A stretch of 64,000 nucleotides of DNA. It comes from Streptomyces sp. SID12488 (GTDB lineage Bacteria; Actinomycetota; Actinomycetes; Streptomycetales; Streptomycetaceae). Below the pieces are notes generated by a model. The model did not search any database and was not told the DNA's origin. It saw only the letters and a program-made list of their open reading frames with translations. The DNA lies in NCBI RefSeq assembly GCF_010548275.1, contig NZ_JAAGLT010000012.1, positions 62,001 through 126,000 of the forward strand, given 5' to 3'. The position numbers and the translations under genes are program-made. Below, piece by piece: positions 25,000-35,099 of the stretch; position 1 is the first letter of the stretch, and every line of letters begins with the position of its first letter.

Positions 25000-27090
25000 T
25001 CAGATGCGGCGCAGTCGGAAAACTGCCGCATCGAGGTCACCTTTCAGGCCGGTCCGCAGGCCGCGATGCAGGAGCACGGCACCTCGGTGGATTTCACCCG
25101 TTTCAAGGCATTCGTACGTCGCCGACGGGTCAAGTCCGCGCAACCGCAGCGCCGGTACCGGCTCGCCGTAGTGCTGCGCCTGGAGCCAGGCGAGGACGAC
25201 GGTCTCATCGCCGAGCACGTACTGCACCGCGCTCAGCCCGCCGGTCGGCCGCCGCAGCCGGTACAGGTCGCCGCGCTGCACGACGGGCCGGATCTCCTTG
25301 TAGAGCCCCACCCACACCCCGGCCTCGGTCAGCTCCCCGTCCGTCCATTTCGTGAGGTCGCCGCCGACTCCGAGCACCCCGGCCATCGCACTCACGAACC
25401 GGAACCGCAGCGAGCTGACCCGGCCGTTGAGCTGGGTGTTCGGGCTGTCCGTGACCCAGGCGGCCATGACCCGCGCCGGATGGATCTGGCTGAAGCCCTC
25501 CTGGATGGCGAGGCGGTCCAGCGGATCGGTGTTGTCGGACGTCCACACCTGGTCCGTACGGGCGAGGACACCGAGGTCGATCCGGCCGCCGCCGCCCGAG
25601 CAGGACTCGAAGGCGACGTTCGGGTGGGCCGCACGCAGCCGGTCCAGCAGGGCGTACAGCCCGTGCACGTGGTCGACCCAGAGGCGCTGCGGGTAGTCCT
25701 CACCGGGCCAGCCCGCGTCGGTGAAGCAGCGATTGAAGTCCCACTTCACATAGTCGATCGGAGCGCTGGAGAGCATCACGTCGAGCTGCTCCCAGAGGTA
25801 CTCGCGGACATCCTCGCGCGCGAGGTTCAGTACGAGCTGATTGCGGAACTCCGTCCGCTTTCGTCCAGGCTGGAACTGCACCCAGTCGGGGTGCGCGCGG
25901 TACAGGTCGCTGTCCGGGTTCACCATCTCGGGTTCGACCCAGATACCGAACTGCATCCCCAGGGCGTGCACGTACTCGGCGAGCGGCGCCAGGCCCGCCG
26001 GGAAGCGGTCCGGGTTGGGCGTCCAGTCGCCTAGGCCGGCCCGGTCGCTGGTGCGGGCCCCGAACCAGCCGTCGTCCACGACGAACAGTTCGACGCCGAT
26101 CGCGGCGGCCCGCCGGGCCAGCGTCCCCTGCTGCTCCTCGGAGATGTCGAACTCCGTGGCCTCCCAGGAGTTGTAGAGCACGGGCCGGTCCCGGTCCGCT
26201 TGCGGGACGACGAACGCGCGCTGGTACGCGTGCCAGGCCCGGCTCGCCCCGCCGTGCCCGGAGTCCGTCCACAGCCCCGCGAAGACGGGCGTGGTGAAGG
26301 ACTCCCCCGCCGCCAGGCGCAGCAGGCCCGACTCGTCGTACCCGGCACCGCCGGTGATCTGCACGCGCGCGTCCGGCAACTGGGCGACGGCGATCCGCCA
26401 GGAGCCGGACCAGCCGAGCGCGCACGCGTACACCTCTCCGCGCTCCTCGGTCGCGTCGGTGTCGAGCGCCACCCAGGGCAGGTGCTGGTGCCCGGTGTGA
26501 CCGCGCCGGCTGCCGATGACCTTCTCACCGTAGGTGAGGTCCGTCTGCACGAGCCGGGACTCGGCGGCCCAACGGCCATGGAGCTGGGAGAGGCGCCAGC
26601 CTTCGCGCTCGGGGAGCGTCCAGGTGGCGGAGTCCGCGCGAAGCAGCTCAAGGGGGCCGGTTCCGTCGGGCCCGTCATGCGTGAGGGTCACCCAGCGCTC
26701 CACCACGTCGTGGCGCATCCGGTAGTGCAGCGTGATCGCCAGCCCCGCGTCACGGAACCGCAGCAGCAACTCGTCACCGTCGGCGCCCTCGGTCTCGTAC
26801 GCCTCGAAGCGCCACTCGGTGCCCCGGCGCTCGTCGGTCCGCACGGACAGGGCGGGCCGCGCGAACCGGGGGCCGCCCTCGACCGGGTACTCCTCGTGAC
26901 CGTCGAGCGGGGCCTCGAAGGGCCAGTAGTCCGGCAGCGGACGGACGGCGAGCGCCTCCGCGTCGGCGAGGGCGATCCGCGGGCCCCAGTAGAGGTGCAG
27001 CAGCTCGTCGTCCTCGGTGAGATGGACGGCGTAGCTACTGGTGGGCCCCGAGAGAAGCCACGTACGACCGGTTCCGGCAATTTCCAGCAT
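25000..27090 (-). CDS. Alpha-galactosidase, GH36
   Basis: 696 residues. The N-terminal beta-supersandwich is followed by a TIM barrel with GH36 hallmarks: FVVDDGWFG, the nucleophile aspartate in DYVKWDFNR, SCSGGGGRID and the acid/base aspartate in WTSDNTDPLDR. The enzyme releases terminal alpha-galactose from raffinose-type sugars or galactomannan fragments. No signal peptide, so intracellular. Of two adjacent ATGs, 27090 gives better spacing to GGGGA; homologues also begin with a single M before LEIAG-like sequence. It is divergent from the phosphatase gene. Confidence 0.93.
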   Translation of the reverse strand: MLEIAGTGRTWLLSGPTSSYAVHLTEDDELLHLYWGPRIALADAEALAVRPLPDYWPFEAPLDGHEEYPVEGGPRFARPALSVRTDERRGTEWRFEAYETEGADGDELLLRFRDAGLAITLHYRMRHDVVERWVTLTHDGPDGTGPLELLRADSATWTLPEREGWRLSQLHGRWAAESRLVQTDLTYGEKVIGSRRGHTGHQHLPWVALDTDATEERGEVYACALGWSGSWRIAVAQLPDARVQITGGAGYDESGLLRLAAGESFTTPVFAGLWTDSGHGGASRAWHAYQRAFVVPQADRDRPVLYNSWEATEFDISEEQQGTLARRAAAIGVELFVVDDGWFGARTSDRAGLGDWTPNPDRFPAGLAPLAEYVHALGMQFGIWVEPEMVNPDSDLYRAHPDWVQFQPGRKRTEFRNQLVLNLAREDVREYLWEQLDVMLSSAPIDYVKWDFNRCFTDAGWPGEDYPQRLWVDHVHGLYALLDRLRAAHPNVAFESCSGGGGRIDLGVLARTDQVWTSDNTDPLDRLAIQEGFSQIHPARVMAAWVTDSPNTQLNGRVSSLRFRFVSAMAGVLGVGGDLTKWTDGELTEAGVWVGLYKEIRPVVQRGDLYRLRRPTGGLSAVQYVLGDETVVLAWLQAQHYGEPVPALRLRGLDPSATYECLETGEIHRGAVLLHRGLRTGLKGDLDAAVFRLRRI

Positions 27091-27260
27091 CATGTCCCCA
27101 CAGATCCGAACAGGCACGCTCAAGCATCAACATCATCAGTGCCACGGCCCCGGACGGCAACGCCTGTGGAAAACTCATTGGCCTGCCCACCCATGTCGTA
27201 TCGTCGAAGCGCGCCCGTCGACGAGCAGCGTCCGCGGGGCCGTGTGGGAGGGGAGCCCTC

Positions 27261-28058
27261 GTGACGCAGCAGGTCCCGTCGACCGAGCCCGAGCTGGGTG
27301 GCGTACGAAACTTTCGTGACGTGGGCGGACTGCCGACGGTGGACGGCCGACGCGTGGCGCACGGACGCCTGTTCCGCAGTGGGCATCTCGCCCACGCGAC
27401 CGACGAGGACGCGGCGTTTCTCGGCTCCCTCGGGCTGCACACGATCTTCGACTTCCGCAACTCGGCGGACATCGGGCTGGAGGGGCCCGACGTCGAGCTG
27501 CCGGGCGTGCGCAACGTGAACATCCCGTTGTCCGACCCTGCGCACGGCGCGGAGTTCTGGAAGATGGTCCGGGACGGCGATCTGGACGAACTGCGAAGCC
27601 TCCTCGCCGACGGCAAGGGCGAGCAGCGGATGATCAACTCCTACCGGGAGATCGTCCGGGACCGCACGGCCGAGCACTCCCGGATGCTCCACGCGCTGGC
27701 GGAGGACAGTGTCCCGGCCCTGATGCACTGTGCGGCCGGCAAGGACCGCGCGGGCCTGTCCATCGCGGTGACGCTGCTCGCCGTCGGGGTGGAGCGCGAC
27801 GCCATCGTGGCCGACTACATGGAGTCGAACGCGCAGCACCGCCGCTACAGGGTGCGCCGCAACGGCTCCGCGGCCAAGGCCTACAGCCCCGAGGTCCTGG
27901 AACTGCTCAACCCGCTCTTCGGCACCCGCCCCGAGTATCTGACGTCCGCCATGGAGACCGTCGAGGAGACCTGGGGCGGCGTCGACAGCTATCTGGAGCA
28001 GGGACTGGGCGTCACCCCCGAGGTGCGCGAGCGGCTGCGGGAGCGGTTCCTCGACTGA
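27261..28058 (+). CDS. Tyrosine-protein phosphatase (Y_phosphatase3 family)
   Basis: 265 residues from GTG 27261. The phosphatase loop HCAAGKDRAG places the nucleophile at C157 and the phosphate-binding arginine at R163. The N-terminal NFRDVGG is the start signature of the PtpB/LipA-like family, which acts on phosphotyrosine and in some members on phosphoinositides. A single-gene transcript, divergent from the alpha-galactosidase. Confidence 0.93.
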   Translation: MTQQVPSTEPELGGVRNFRDVGGLPTVDGRRVAHGRLFRSGHLAHATDEDAAFLGSLGLHTIFDFRNSADIGLEGPDVELPGVRNVNIPLSDPAHGAEFWKMVRDGDLDELRSLLADGKGEQRMINSYREIVRDRTAEHSRMLHALAEDSVPALMHCAAGKDRAGLSIAVTLLAVGVERDAIVADYMESNAQHRRYRVRRNGSAAKAYSPEVLELLNPLFGTRPEYLTSAMETVEETWGGVDSYLEQGLGVTPEVRERLRERFLD

Positions 28059-28082
28059 GACCGAACCCGGCGTCCGTGACCG

Positions 28083-28205
28083 CTACTGCTTCGCGCCCAC
28101 CTCGAACAGCAGGTAGACGAAGCCGGCGAAGAGATGTCCGACCGCGATGTAGATGACCAGTCGGACCCACAGGCCCCGGGGGAACTTGTCCTCGATGTCG
28201 GTCAT
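28083..28205 (-). CDS. 40-residue single-pass membrane peptide (DUF6126-like)
   Basis: A small gene encoding one transmembrane helix: charged MTDIEDKFPRG, then a hydrophobic stretch about 13-35 (VRLVIYIAVGHLFAGFVYLL). It overlaps the stop of the upstream regulator by 4 nt (ATGA at 28202-28205), so the two are translated together. A similar peptide next to this kind of cupin regulator recurs in Streptomyces as far as I recall. Function unknown. It could be a membrane tether or a small exporter subunit. Confidence 0.8.
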   Translation of the reverse strand: MTDIEDKFPRGLWVRLVIYIAVGHLFAGFVYLLFEVGAKQ

Positions 28206-28816
28206 GGCGTCACTCCAGTGGTCGGGCCGATGCAGAGGCCGGCGGTGGGGCTCTGCAACAGGGTGTGGACGAAGAGCAGGTCGGTGCCGTCGTGGCCGTC
28301 GGCGGCCAGGCGGTGCGGGGTCAGCGAGTCGAAGTGCGCGCTGTCGCCGGGCGCTAGGACATGCGCGGTGTCTCCGAGGCGCAGCCGCAGCCGCCCCTTG
28401 AGGACGTACAGCCACTCCTCGCCGGGGTGGACGCGCACGATGTCGCCCTGTGCCCCGTGCGGCACATGGACGCGCAGGACCTGCATCCCGCGTCCGGACG
28501 CGCCGGCTTGCCAGTAGGACCAGCCGCCCGCGGCCGTCGGCTCCATGTCGGCGGCCCGTACGATCGCGTCCCGGTCGGCGACGGTCTCACCGAGCAGTTC
28601 GGAAACCGTCGTACCGTAGATACGGGCGAGCCCGAGCAGCATCGGCAGCGAAGGCTGGCGCTGCGCGGTCTCCAGGCGGGAGAGATGGGCGGGCGACAAC
28701 CCGGCGGACCGGGCCGCGGCCTCCAGCGTGAGGGAGGCCCGGCGGCGCAGCGCCCGAAGCTGCGGTGCGACGTCGGGCAGGTTCCCGACCGGCCCGGACT
28801 CTTCGGGAAGGCTCAT
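28202..28816 (-). CDS. XRE-type regulator with C-terminal cupin domain
   Basis: 204 residues. The helix-turn-helix (about 19-73, LTLEAAARSAGLSPAHLSRLE) is joined to a cupin_2 effector domain (about 115-190, HPGEEWLYVLKGRLRLRLGD). Such regulators (PuuR-like) bind a small ligand in the cupin barrel. Just upstream lies a double palindrome that should be its own operator. It sits at the 3' end of the hopanoid operon on the same strand with an 86-nt gap, so both its own promoter and read-through are possible. Confidence 0.92.
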   Translation of the reverse strand: MSLPEESGPVGNLPDVAPQLRALRRRASLTLEAAARSAGLSPAHLSRLETAQRQPSLPMLLGLARIYGTTVSELLGETVADRDAIVRAADMEPTAAGGWSYWQAGASGRGMQVLRVHVPHGAQGDIVRVHPGEEWLYVLKGRLRLRLGDTAHVLAPGDSAHFDSLTPHRLAADGHDGTDLLFVHTLLQSPTAGLCIGPTTGVTP

Positions 28817-28836
28817 GCCTCCATTCAGCCGCAGGT

Positions 28837-28871
28837 TTGCCTGTGAGGCAAACTTCTTGCCTCAGAGGCAA
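28837..28871 (-). promoter_or_regulatory. Paired operator before the XRE/cupin gene
   Basis: Two perfect dyads, TTGCCT-GTG-AGGCAA (28837-28851) and TTGCCT-CAG-AGGCAA (28857-28871), have centres 20 bp apart, close to two helical turns. They start 21 bp upstream of the regulator's start codon, between it and the aminotransferase stop. Different spacers with identical arms point to selection on the arms. Confidence 0.85.
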
Positions 28872-28902
28872 AACCCGCAAGGGTCATGCCCTCGCCGCTC
28901 CC

Positions 28903-30312
28903 CTACCTGTTGGCCACCGCCTGCTTGACCAGCGTCTTCCCGAAGTCCCACATCAGCCCGCTCCCGCTGTGCGCGTCGTCCATCACGGCGGTGAAGGCGT
29001 CCACGAAGCGGTCCACCTCCCGCTCACCGACGACCAGCGGCGGAATCAGCTTGATCACCTCCAGGTGATCGCCGGAGACCTGGGTCAGGATCCGGTGACG
29101 TTGCAGAAGCGGCACGACGACCATCTGAGCGAACAGGCCCTTGCGAGCGGCCTGAAGCATCGTCCAACGGCCGCGCAGCTTCAGCGACTTGGGTTTTCCG
29201 AACTCGATGCCGATCATCAGACCCCGGCCGCGTACGTCGGCCAGCAGCTCGTACTTGTCGACGAGCGACGCCAGCCGGGTCCTCAACTGGTCCCCGGTGG
29301 CCCGGGCGTTGGCGACGATCTGCTCGTTCTCCATGACCGACAGCACGGCGAGCCCCGCCGCCATGGCCTGGGCGTTGCCCCCGAAGCTGGCCGAGTGCAC
29401 AAGGACGCGGTCGATCGACGAGTACACCTTCTTGAAGATCCACTCCTTGCCGATCGTGGCGCCCACGGGCACGTATCCGCCGGACAGTGCCTTCGCCACG
29501 CACACCAGGTCGGGCTCGACCCCCTGCTCGTGCTGGTAGGCGTAGAAGTCACCGGTCCGCCCGAGACCGGTCTGCACCTCGTCCGCGATGAGCAGCGCCT
29601 TGTGCTTGTGCAGCAACTCCTGGGCGGCGCGCAGATATCCGGGAGGCGCCTCGTGCACGCCCTTGCCCTGGATCGGCTCGACGATCAGGGCGGCGACATC
29701 GCCCTTCTTCAACTCCCTTGCCAGGGCGTCGAGATCACCGAGGGGTACGGCCGTGTCGGGCAGCAGCGGGGCGAAGCCGTCCCGGAAGCCGTCCTCTCCG
29801 TTGACGGAGAGGGAGCCGGTGGTCAGACCGTGGAAGGCGTGCGCGCAGTACAGGATGCGCGGCTTCCCGGTGGCGTACCGGGCGAACTTGAGCGCGGTCT
29901 CCACCGCCTCCGTGCCGCTGTTGCCGAAGAACACCCGGTCCAGGTGCGGACTGTGGGTGAGGAGCCGCTCCGCGAGCAGGCCTGGCAGCGGCTGGCAGTC
30001 GAAGCGGGTGAGATCGGCGAGCTGGGCGTCGAGGACGTCGTGCAGCGCCTTGCGGACCACGGGGTGATGGCGACCGAGGCCCATCACCCCGAACCCGGCG
30101 AGCATGTCGAGGTAGTCGTCCCCGTCCACGTCCCAGAAGTACGCGCCCTCGGCCCGCTCGTAGACCTTGTCGAAGCCGATGGTGTGCAGCATGCGCGGGA
30201 GCTGGTGGTTGAGATGCCTGCTGTGCAGCTCGTAGCGTTCGGCGCCGCGCTCGGCCAGCAGCGCGCCGAGGTCGAACTCCCCCGAAGGGGAACCGGGTTC
30301 AGCGGTTGTCAT
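28903..30312 (-). CDS. hpnO: Class III aminotransferase of the hopanoid operon (HpnO-like)
   Basis: 469 residues. The PLP lysine is K274 in CVAKALSGGYVP, and D244 in IADEVQTG contacts the cofactor. In hopanoid clusters this enzyme is thought to aminate the C5 side chain of ribosylhopane to aminobacteriohopanetriol. It overlaps dxs by 4 nt (ATGA at 30309-30312) and is the last enzyme gene of the operon. An ornithine/acetylornithine-type substrate would be the default for the fold; the hopanoid role rests on context. Confidence 0.88.
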   Translation of the reverse strand: MTTAEPGSPSGEFDLGALLAERGAERYELHSRHLNHQLPRMLHTIGFDKVYERAEGAYFWDVDGDDYLDMLAGFGVMGLGRHHPVVRKALHDVLDAQLADLTRFDCQPLPGLLAERLLTHSPHLDRVFFGNSGTEAVETALKFARYATGKPRILYCAHAFHGLTTGSLSVNGEDGFRDGFAPLLPDTAVPLGDLDALARELKKGDVAALIVEPIQGKGVHEAPPGYLRAAQELLHKHKALLIADEVQTGLGRTGDFYAYQHEQGVEPDLVCVAKALSGGYVPVGATIGKEWIFKKVYSSIDRVLVHSASFGGNAQAMAAGLAVLSVMENEQIVANARATGDQLRTRLASLVDKYELLADVRGRGLMIGIEFGKPKSLKLRGRWTMLQAARKGLFAQMVVVPLLQRHRILTQVSGDHLEVIKLIPPLVVGEREVDRFVDAFTAVMDDAHSGSGLMWDFGKTLVKQAVANR

Positions 30313-32231
30313 TCCTTTTTCTCCTCGGACTTCCCCTTGGGCTTCCCCTGGGACAGCTCTTCCTTGGCGGCCAGCCCGGCGCTGATCCGGCCGGCGATCT
30401 CGACGGGTGTGAGGCCGATGTCGGCGAGCAGCTCGCCGCGCTTGCCGTGCGCGAGGAACTGCTCCGGGATCCCGAACCGCCTTACGGGTACGTCGACTTC
30501 GGCGTCGCCGAGTGCCAGCGCCACCGCGGCGCCGACCCCGGACGCGCGGCTGTTGTCCTCGACCACGGCCACCATGCGGTGCCCGGCGGCCAGTCCCGGC
30601 AGCGCGGGATCGACGGGCTTCACCCAACGCGGGTCCACGACGGTGCAGTTGATGCCCCGCGCCGACAGCAACTCGGCGGCCTGCAGACACACCGGAGCCA
30701 TCACGCCGACGGCCACCAGCAGCACGTCGGCCGCCTCCTCGGACCGGTGCAGCACATGCATCCCGCCCACATGACCGACCGCCTCGATCGCCGGCCCCAC
30801 CGACTCCTTGGGGAACCGGATCAGCGTGGGCGCGTCGTCGACGGCCACCGCCTCCCGCAGCTGGGCCCGGAGTTGGTCGGCGTCGCGTGGTGCGGCGATC
30901 CTCAGGCCGGGCACGACCTGCAGGATGGACATGTCCCACATCCCGTTGTGCGACGCCCCGTCGACCCCCGTGACCCCGGCACGGTCCAGCACGAACGTCA
31001 CCCCGCACCGGTGCAGCGCGACGTCCATCAGCAACTGGTCGAAGGCGCGGTTGAGGAAGGTGGCGTACACGGCGACGACGGGATGCAGACCGCCCGTCGC
31101 CAGCCCCGCCGCCGAAACGGCCGCGTGCTGCTCGGCGATCCCGACGTCCCACACCCGGTCGGGGAACCGCTCGGCGAACTTGCCGAGGCCCACGGGATGC
31201 AGCATGGCCGCGGTGATCGCGACGACGTCGTCCCGTTCCTCCCCGATCCGCACGATCTCGTCGCCGAACACCGAGGTCCAGGAAGGCCCGTTGGGGGGCG
31301 CGAGCGGCTCGCAGGTGAGCGGGTCCATCACCCCGACGGTGTGGAAGTGGTCCTCCTCGTGCGAGCGCGCCGGCTCGTAACCGCGCCCCTTCTCCGTCAG
31401 ACAGTGGACGAGCACGGGCCCGTGGAACCGCTTCGCGCGCCGCAGCGCGGACTCCACGGCCCCGATGTCGTGCCCGTCGATCGGGCCGACGTACTTCAGC
31501 CCCAGGTCCTCGAACATGCCCTGCGGATTGAACGCGTCCTTGAACCCCTTCTTCGCGCCGTGCAGAGACTCGTAGAGGGTGTTGCCGATGAGGGGGGTGC
31601 GCAGCAGTACGTCCTTGCCCCAGGCCAGCACCTGCTCGTAGCTGTCCGTAGTCCGGAGGGTCGCGAGGTGGTTGGCGAGGCCGCCGATGGTGGGCGAGTA
31701 GGAGCGTTCGTTGTCGTTGACGACGATGATCAGGGGCCGGTCCTTGGCCGCCGCGATGTTGTTGAGCGCCTCCCAGGCCATCCCTCCGGTGAGCGCGCCG
31801 TCGCCGATGACCGCGACGACATGCCCCTTCTCGCCCAGCACCTGGCGGGCCTTGGCGAGCCCGTCGGCCCAGCCGAGCGCGGTGGACGCGTGGCTGTTCT
31901 CGATGACGTCGTGCTCGGACTCCTCGCGCGAGGGATAGCCGGACAGGCCGCCCTTGCTGCGCAGCTTGGAGAAGTCCTGACGTCCGGTCAGAAGTTTGTG
32001 TACGTAGCTCTGATGACCGGTGTCCCACAGGATGCGGTCGACCGGTGACTCGAAGACCCGGTGGAGCGCGACGGTGAGTTCCACCACGCCCAGATTCGGT
32101 CCGAGATGGCCGCCGGTCCTGGCGACCGCGTGCACCAGGAACTCCCGTATCTCGTCGGACAGTTCACCGAGTTCCGCCTCGGACAGCGCCTTCAGGTCGC
32201 GTGGTCCCCGGATGTTCTCCAGAATTGTCAC
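30309..32231 (-). CDS. dxs: 1-deoxy-D-xylulose-5-phosphate synthase
   Basis: Condenses pyruvate and glyceraldehyde 3-phosphate, the first step of the MEP isoprenoid pathway. 640 residues is standard length. GHQSYVHKLLTG and the ThDP motif GDGALTGGMAWEALNN are present, as are the pyrimidine domain (DVGIAEQHAAV) and the C-terminal transketolase domain. GTG start after AAAAGGGGG. It is probably a second copy dedicated to hopanoid supply, because Streptomyces usually keep another dxs elsewhere (general knowledge, not visible here). Confidence 0.96.
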   Translation of the reverse strand: MTILENIRGPRDLKALSEAELGELSDEIREFLVHAVARTGGHLGPNLGVVELTVALHRVFESPVDRILWDTGHQSYVHKLLTGRQDFSKLRSKGGLSGYPSREESEHDVIENSHASTALGWADGLAKARQVLGEKGHVVAVIGDGALTGGMAWEALNNIAAAKDRPLIIVVNDNERSYSPTIGGLANHLATLRTTDSYEQVLAWGKDVLLRTPLIGNTLYESLHGAKKGFKDAFNPQGMFEDLGLKYVGPIDGHDIGAVESALRRAKRFHGPVLVHCLTEKGRGYEPARSHEEDHFHTVGVMDPLTCEPLAPPNGPSWTSVFGDEIVRIGEERDDVVAITAAMLHPVGLGKFAERFPDRVWDVGIAEQHAAVSAAGLATGGLHPVVAVYATFLNRAFDQLLMDVALHRCGVTFVLDRAGVTGVDGASHNGMWDMSILQVVPGLRIAAPRDADQLRAQLREAVAVDDAPTLIRFPKESVGPAIEAVGHVGGMHVLHRSEEAADVLLVAVGVMAPVCLQAAELLSARGINCTVVDPRWVKPVDPALPGLAAGHRMVAVVEDNSRASGVGAAVALALGDAEVDVPVRRFGIPEQFLAHGKRGELLADIGLTPVEIAGRISAGLAAKEELSQGKPKGKSEEKKE

Positions 32232-32273
32232 GCTCGGGCCCCCTTTTCTTCCGTACCAGCCAGCCCGTGCTGT

Positions 32274-33431
<1,158 letters not shown>

Positions 33432-33435
33432 GACG

Positions 33436-34458
33436 TCACTCCCGGTTTCCGGCGACGGTCTCACGCATGGCGCGCAGGGACTCCTTGAGGGACCCCATGG
33501 TGGCCATGACGGCCGTCGGCTCGTAGCCGCAGTGCGCCATGCAGTTGGCGCACCGGTCGTCCTTGCCGCGGCCGTAGGAGTCCCAGTCGGTCTTCTCGAT
33601 GAGGTCCTTGTACGTCGTGACGTACCCGTCGCTCATCAGGTAGCAGGGCTTCTGCCAGCCGAACAGCGAGTAGTTCGGGATCGCCCACGCCGTGCACGGG
33701 AAGTCGACCTTGCCCTCCAGGAAGTCCAGGAAGAGCGGGGAGTGGTTGAGCCGCCAGCGCCGCCGGTTGCCGCCGCCGAAAGCTTTCCTGAATAGCTCGC
33801 GGGTCTGCTCGACGCCGAGGAAGTGCTCCTGGTCGGGGGCCTTCTCGTAGGCGTAGGCGGGCGAGATCATCATCTCGTCGACCTGGAGGTCGTCGTTGAG
33901 GAAGTTGAGCACCTCGATGATGGTCTGCGGGGTGTCGGTGTTGAAGAAGGTCGAGTTGGTGGTGACCCGGAAGCCGCGCTTCTTGGCCTCCTTGATGGCG
34001 GCCACGGCCTCGTCGAACACCCCTTCCTTCGCGACGGACTGGTCGTGCCGCTCGCGCAGGCCGTCGATGTGTACGGCGAACGCGAAGTACGGCGAGGGCG
34101 TGAACTTGTCCATCTTCTTGCGCAGCAGCATGGCGTTGGTGCAGAGGAAGACGTACTTCTTCCTCTGCACCAACTGCCGCACGATCTCGTCGATATGAGG
34201 GTGCATCAGGGGCTCGCCGCCCGCGATGGACACCATCGGGGCCCCGGATTCGAGGACCGCTCCGACGGCCTGGGCGACCGGCATGCGCTGCTTGAGCACC
34301 CCGGCCGGGTGCTGGATCTTGCCGCAGCCCTCGCACGCCAGGTTGCAGGCGTAGAGCGGTTCGAGTTCGACGATCAGCGGGAACTTGTCCCGCTTACGGA
34401 TTTTCTGTTCGGCCAAATACGTAGCGATCTTGATGGTCTGGCGGAGCGGCATGGCCAT
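33436..34458 (-). CDS. hpnH: Adenosyl-hopene transferase (radical SAM)
   Basis: Adds a 5'-deoxyadenosyl group to diploptene, the first step of side-chain extension. 340 residues from ATG 34458 with GGAGGTG 6 nt upstream. The radical SAM cysteines are C38, C42 and C45 (CNLACEGC), and a C-terminal SPASM-like cysteine group (RCANCMAHCGYEP) is present. A second ATG two codons later is possible. It follows hpnG by 5 nt. Confidence 0.96.
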   Translation of the reverse strand: MAMPLRQTIKIATYLAEQKIRKRDKFPLIVELEPLYACNLACEGCGKIQHPAGVLKQRMPVAQAVGAVLESGAPMVSIAGGEPLMHPHIDEIVRQLVQRKKYVFLCTNAMLLRKKMDKFTPSPYFAFAVHIDGLRERHDQSVAKEGVFDEAVAAIKEAKKRGFRVTTNSTFFNTDTPQTIIEVLNFLNDDLQVDEMMISPAYAYEKAPDQEHFLGVEQTRELFRKAFGGGNRRRWRLNHSPLFLDFLEGKVDFPCTAWAIPNYSLFGWQKPCYLMSDGYVTTYKDLIEKTDWDSYGRGKDDRCANCMAHCGYEPTAVMATMGSLKESLRAMRETVAGNRE

Positions 34459-34463
34459 CTGAC

Positions 34464-35099
34464 TCACCTCCTGGGGAGCAGCAAGGAACGGTGCCATTCG
34501 ACAAAAGCGGGAAGGACCGAACGAAGTACGCGGAAGGCCGATATTCCACCGCGAAGCGTGCCGATCCGGACGAGTTCATGCTCTGGAGCGTCCACGACCA
34601 CCCGTACGGCCGCAACGGGGCGCACGCCCGTGCGCCCGGCGCTGTGGAGCGTGGCCGCCGACTCCATGTCGACCGCGACTGCGCCGGTCGCGAGCAGCTC
34701 CGACCGTTCGTGACCGCGTACGACGTGATCGGAGCCGGTGAGTGGGCCGGTGTGGACGGTGCGCCCGGGCACGGCACGCACCAGTTCCTTGACGAGCAGT
34801 TCGGTACCGACGCAGCGGGTGATGCCACGCGGGTCCCGGGTCTCCTCGGCGACGACCAGGTCACCGGGGTGCATACCGGGGGCGAGTCCCGCGCAGAAAC
34901 CGGTGGCCAGCACTGCGGCGTCGCGCAGTGCCGGGTCGGCGAGGGCCCGGGTGACCGCCGCCTCGGCGGCCTCGGGCCCCATTCCCGTACGCAGCACGGT
35001 GACGGATCCGTCACCGCGTCCGCCCCGGCGCAGGGCGAGCCGTTCGATGCCGAGCGCGCAGGCGATCAGCAGCGGAGCCGACTCGAGCTGCCTGTCCAT
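34464..35099 (-). CDS. hpnG: Adenosylhopane nucleosidase-type phosphorylase
   Basis: Removes adenine from adenosylhopane to give ribosylhopane. 211 residues of the purine/uridine phosphorylase fold, with ATGFCAGLAPGMHPGDLVVAE and the catalytic segment VAVDMESAA. ATG 35099 shares a base with the shc stop (TGATG), so translation is coupled. Its position between shc and hpnH matches hopanoid clusters elsewhere. Confidence 0.9.
   Translation of the reverse strand: MDRQLESAPLLIACALGIERLALRRGGRGDGSVTVLRTGMGPEAAEAAVTRALADPALRDAAVLATGFCAGLAPGMHPGDLVVAEETRDPRGITRCVGTELLVKELVRAVPGRTVHTGPLTGSDHVVRGHERSELLATGAVAVDMESAATLHSAGRTGVRPVAAVRVVVDAPEHELVRIGTLRGGISAFRVLRSVLPAFVEWHRSLLLPRR

Noticed and set aside
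24687..25040. 117-codon minus-strand frame upstream of the M23 peptidase
   Set aside because: It runs through the promoter and riboswitch and has no coding-like composition.
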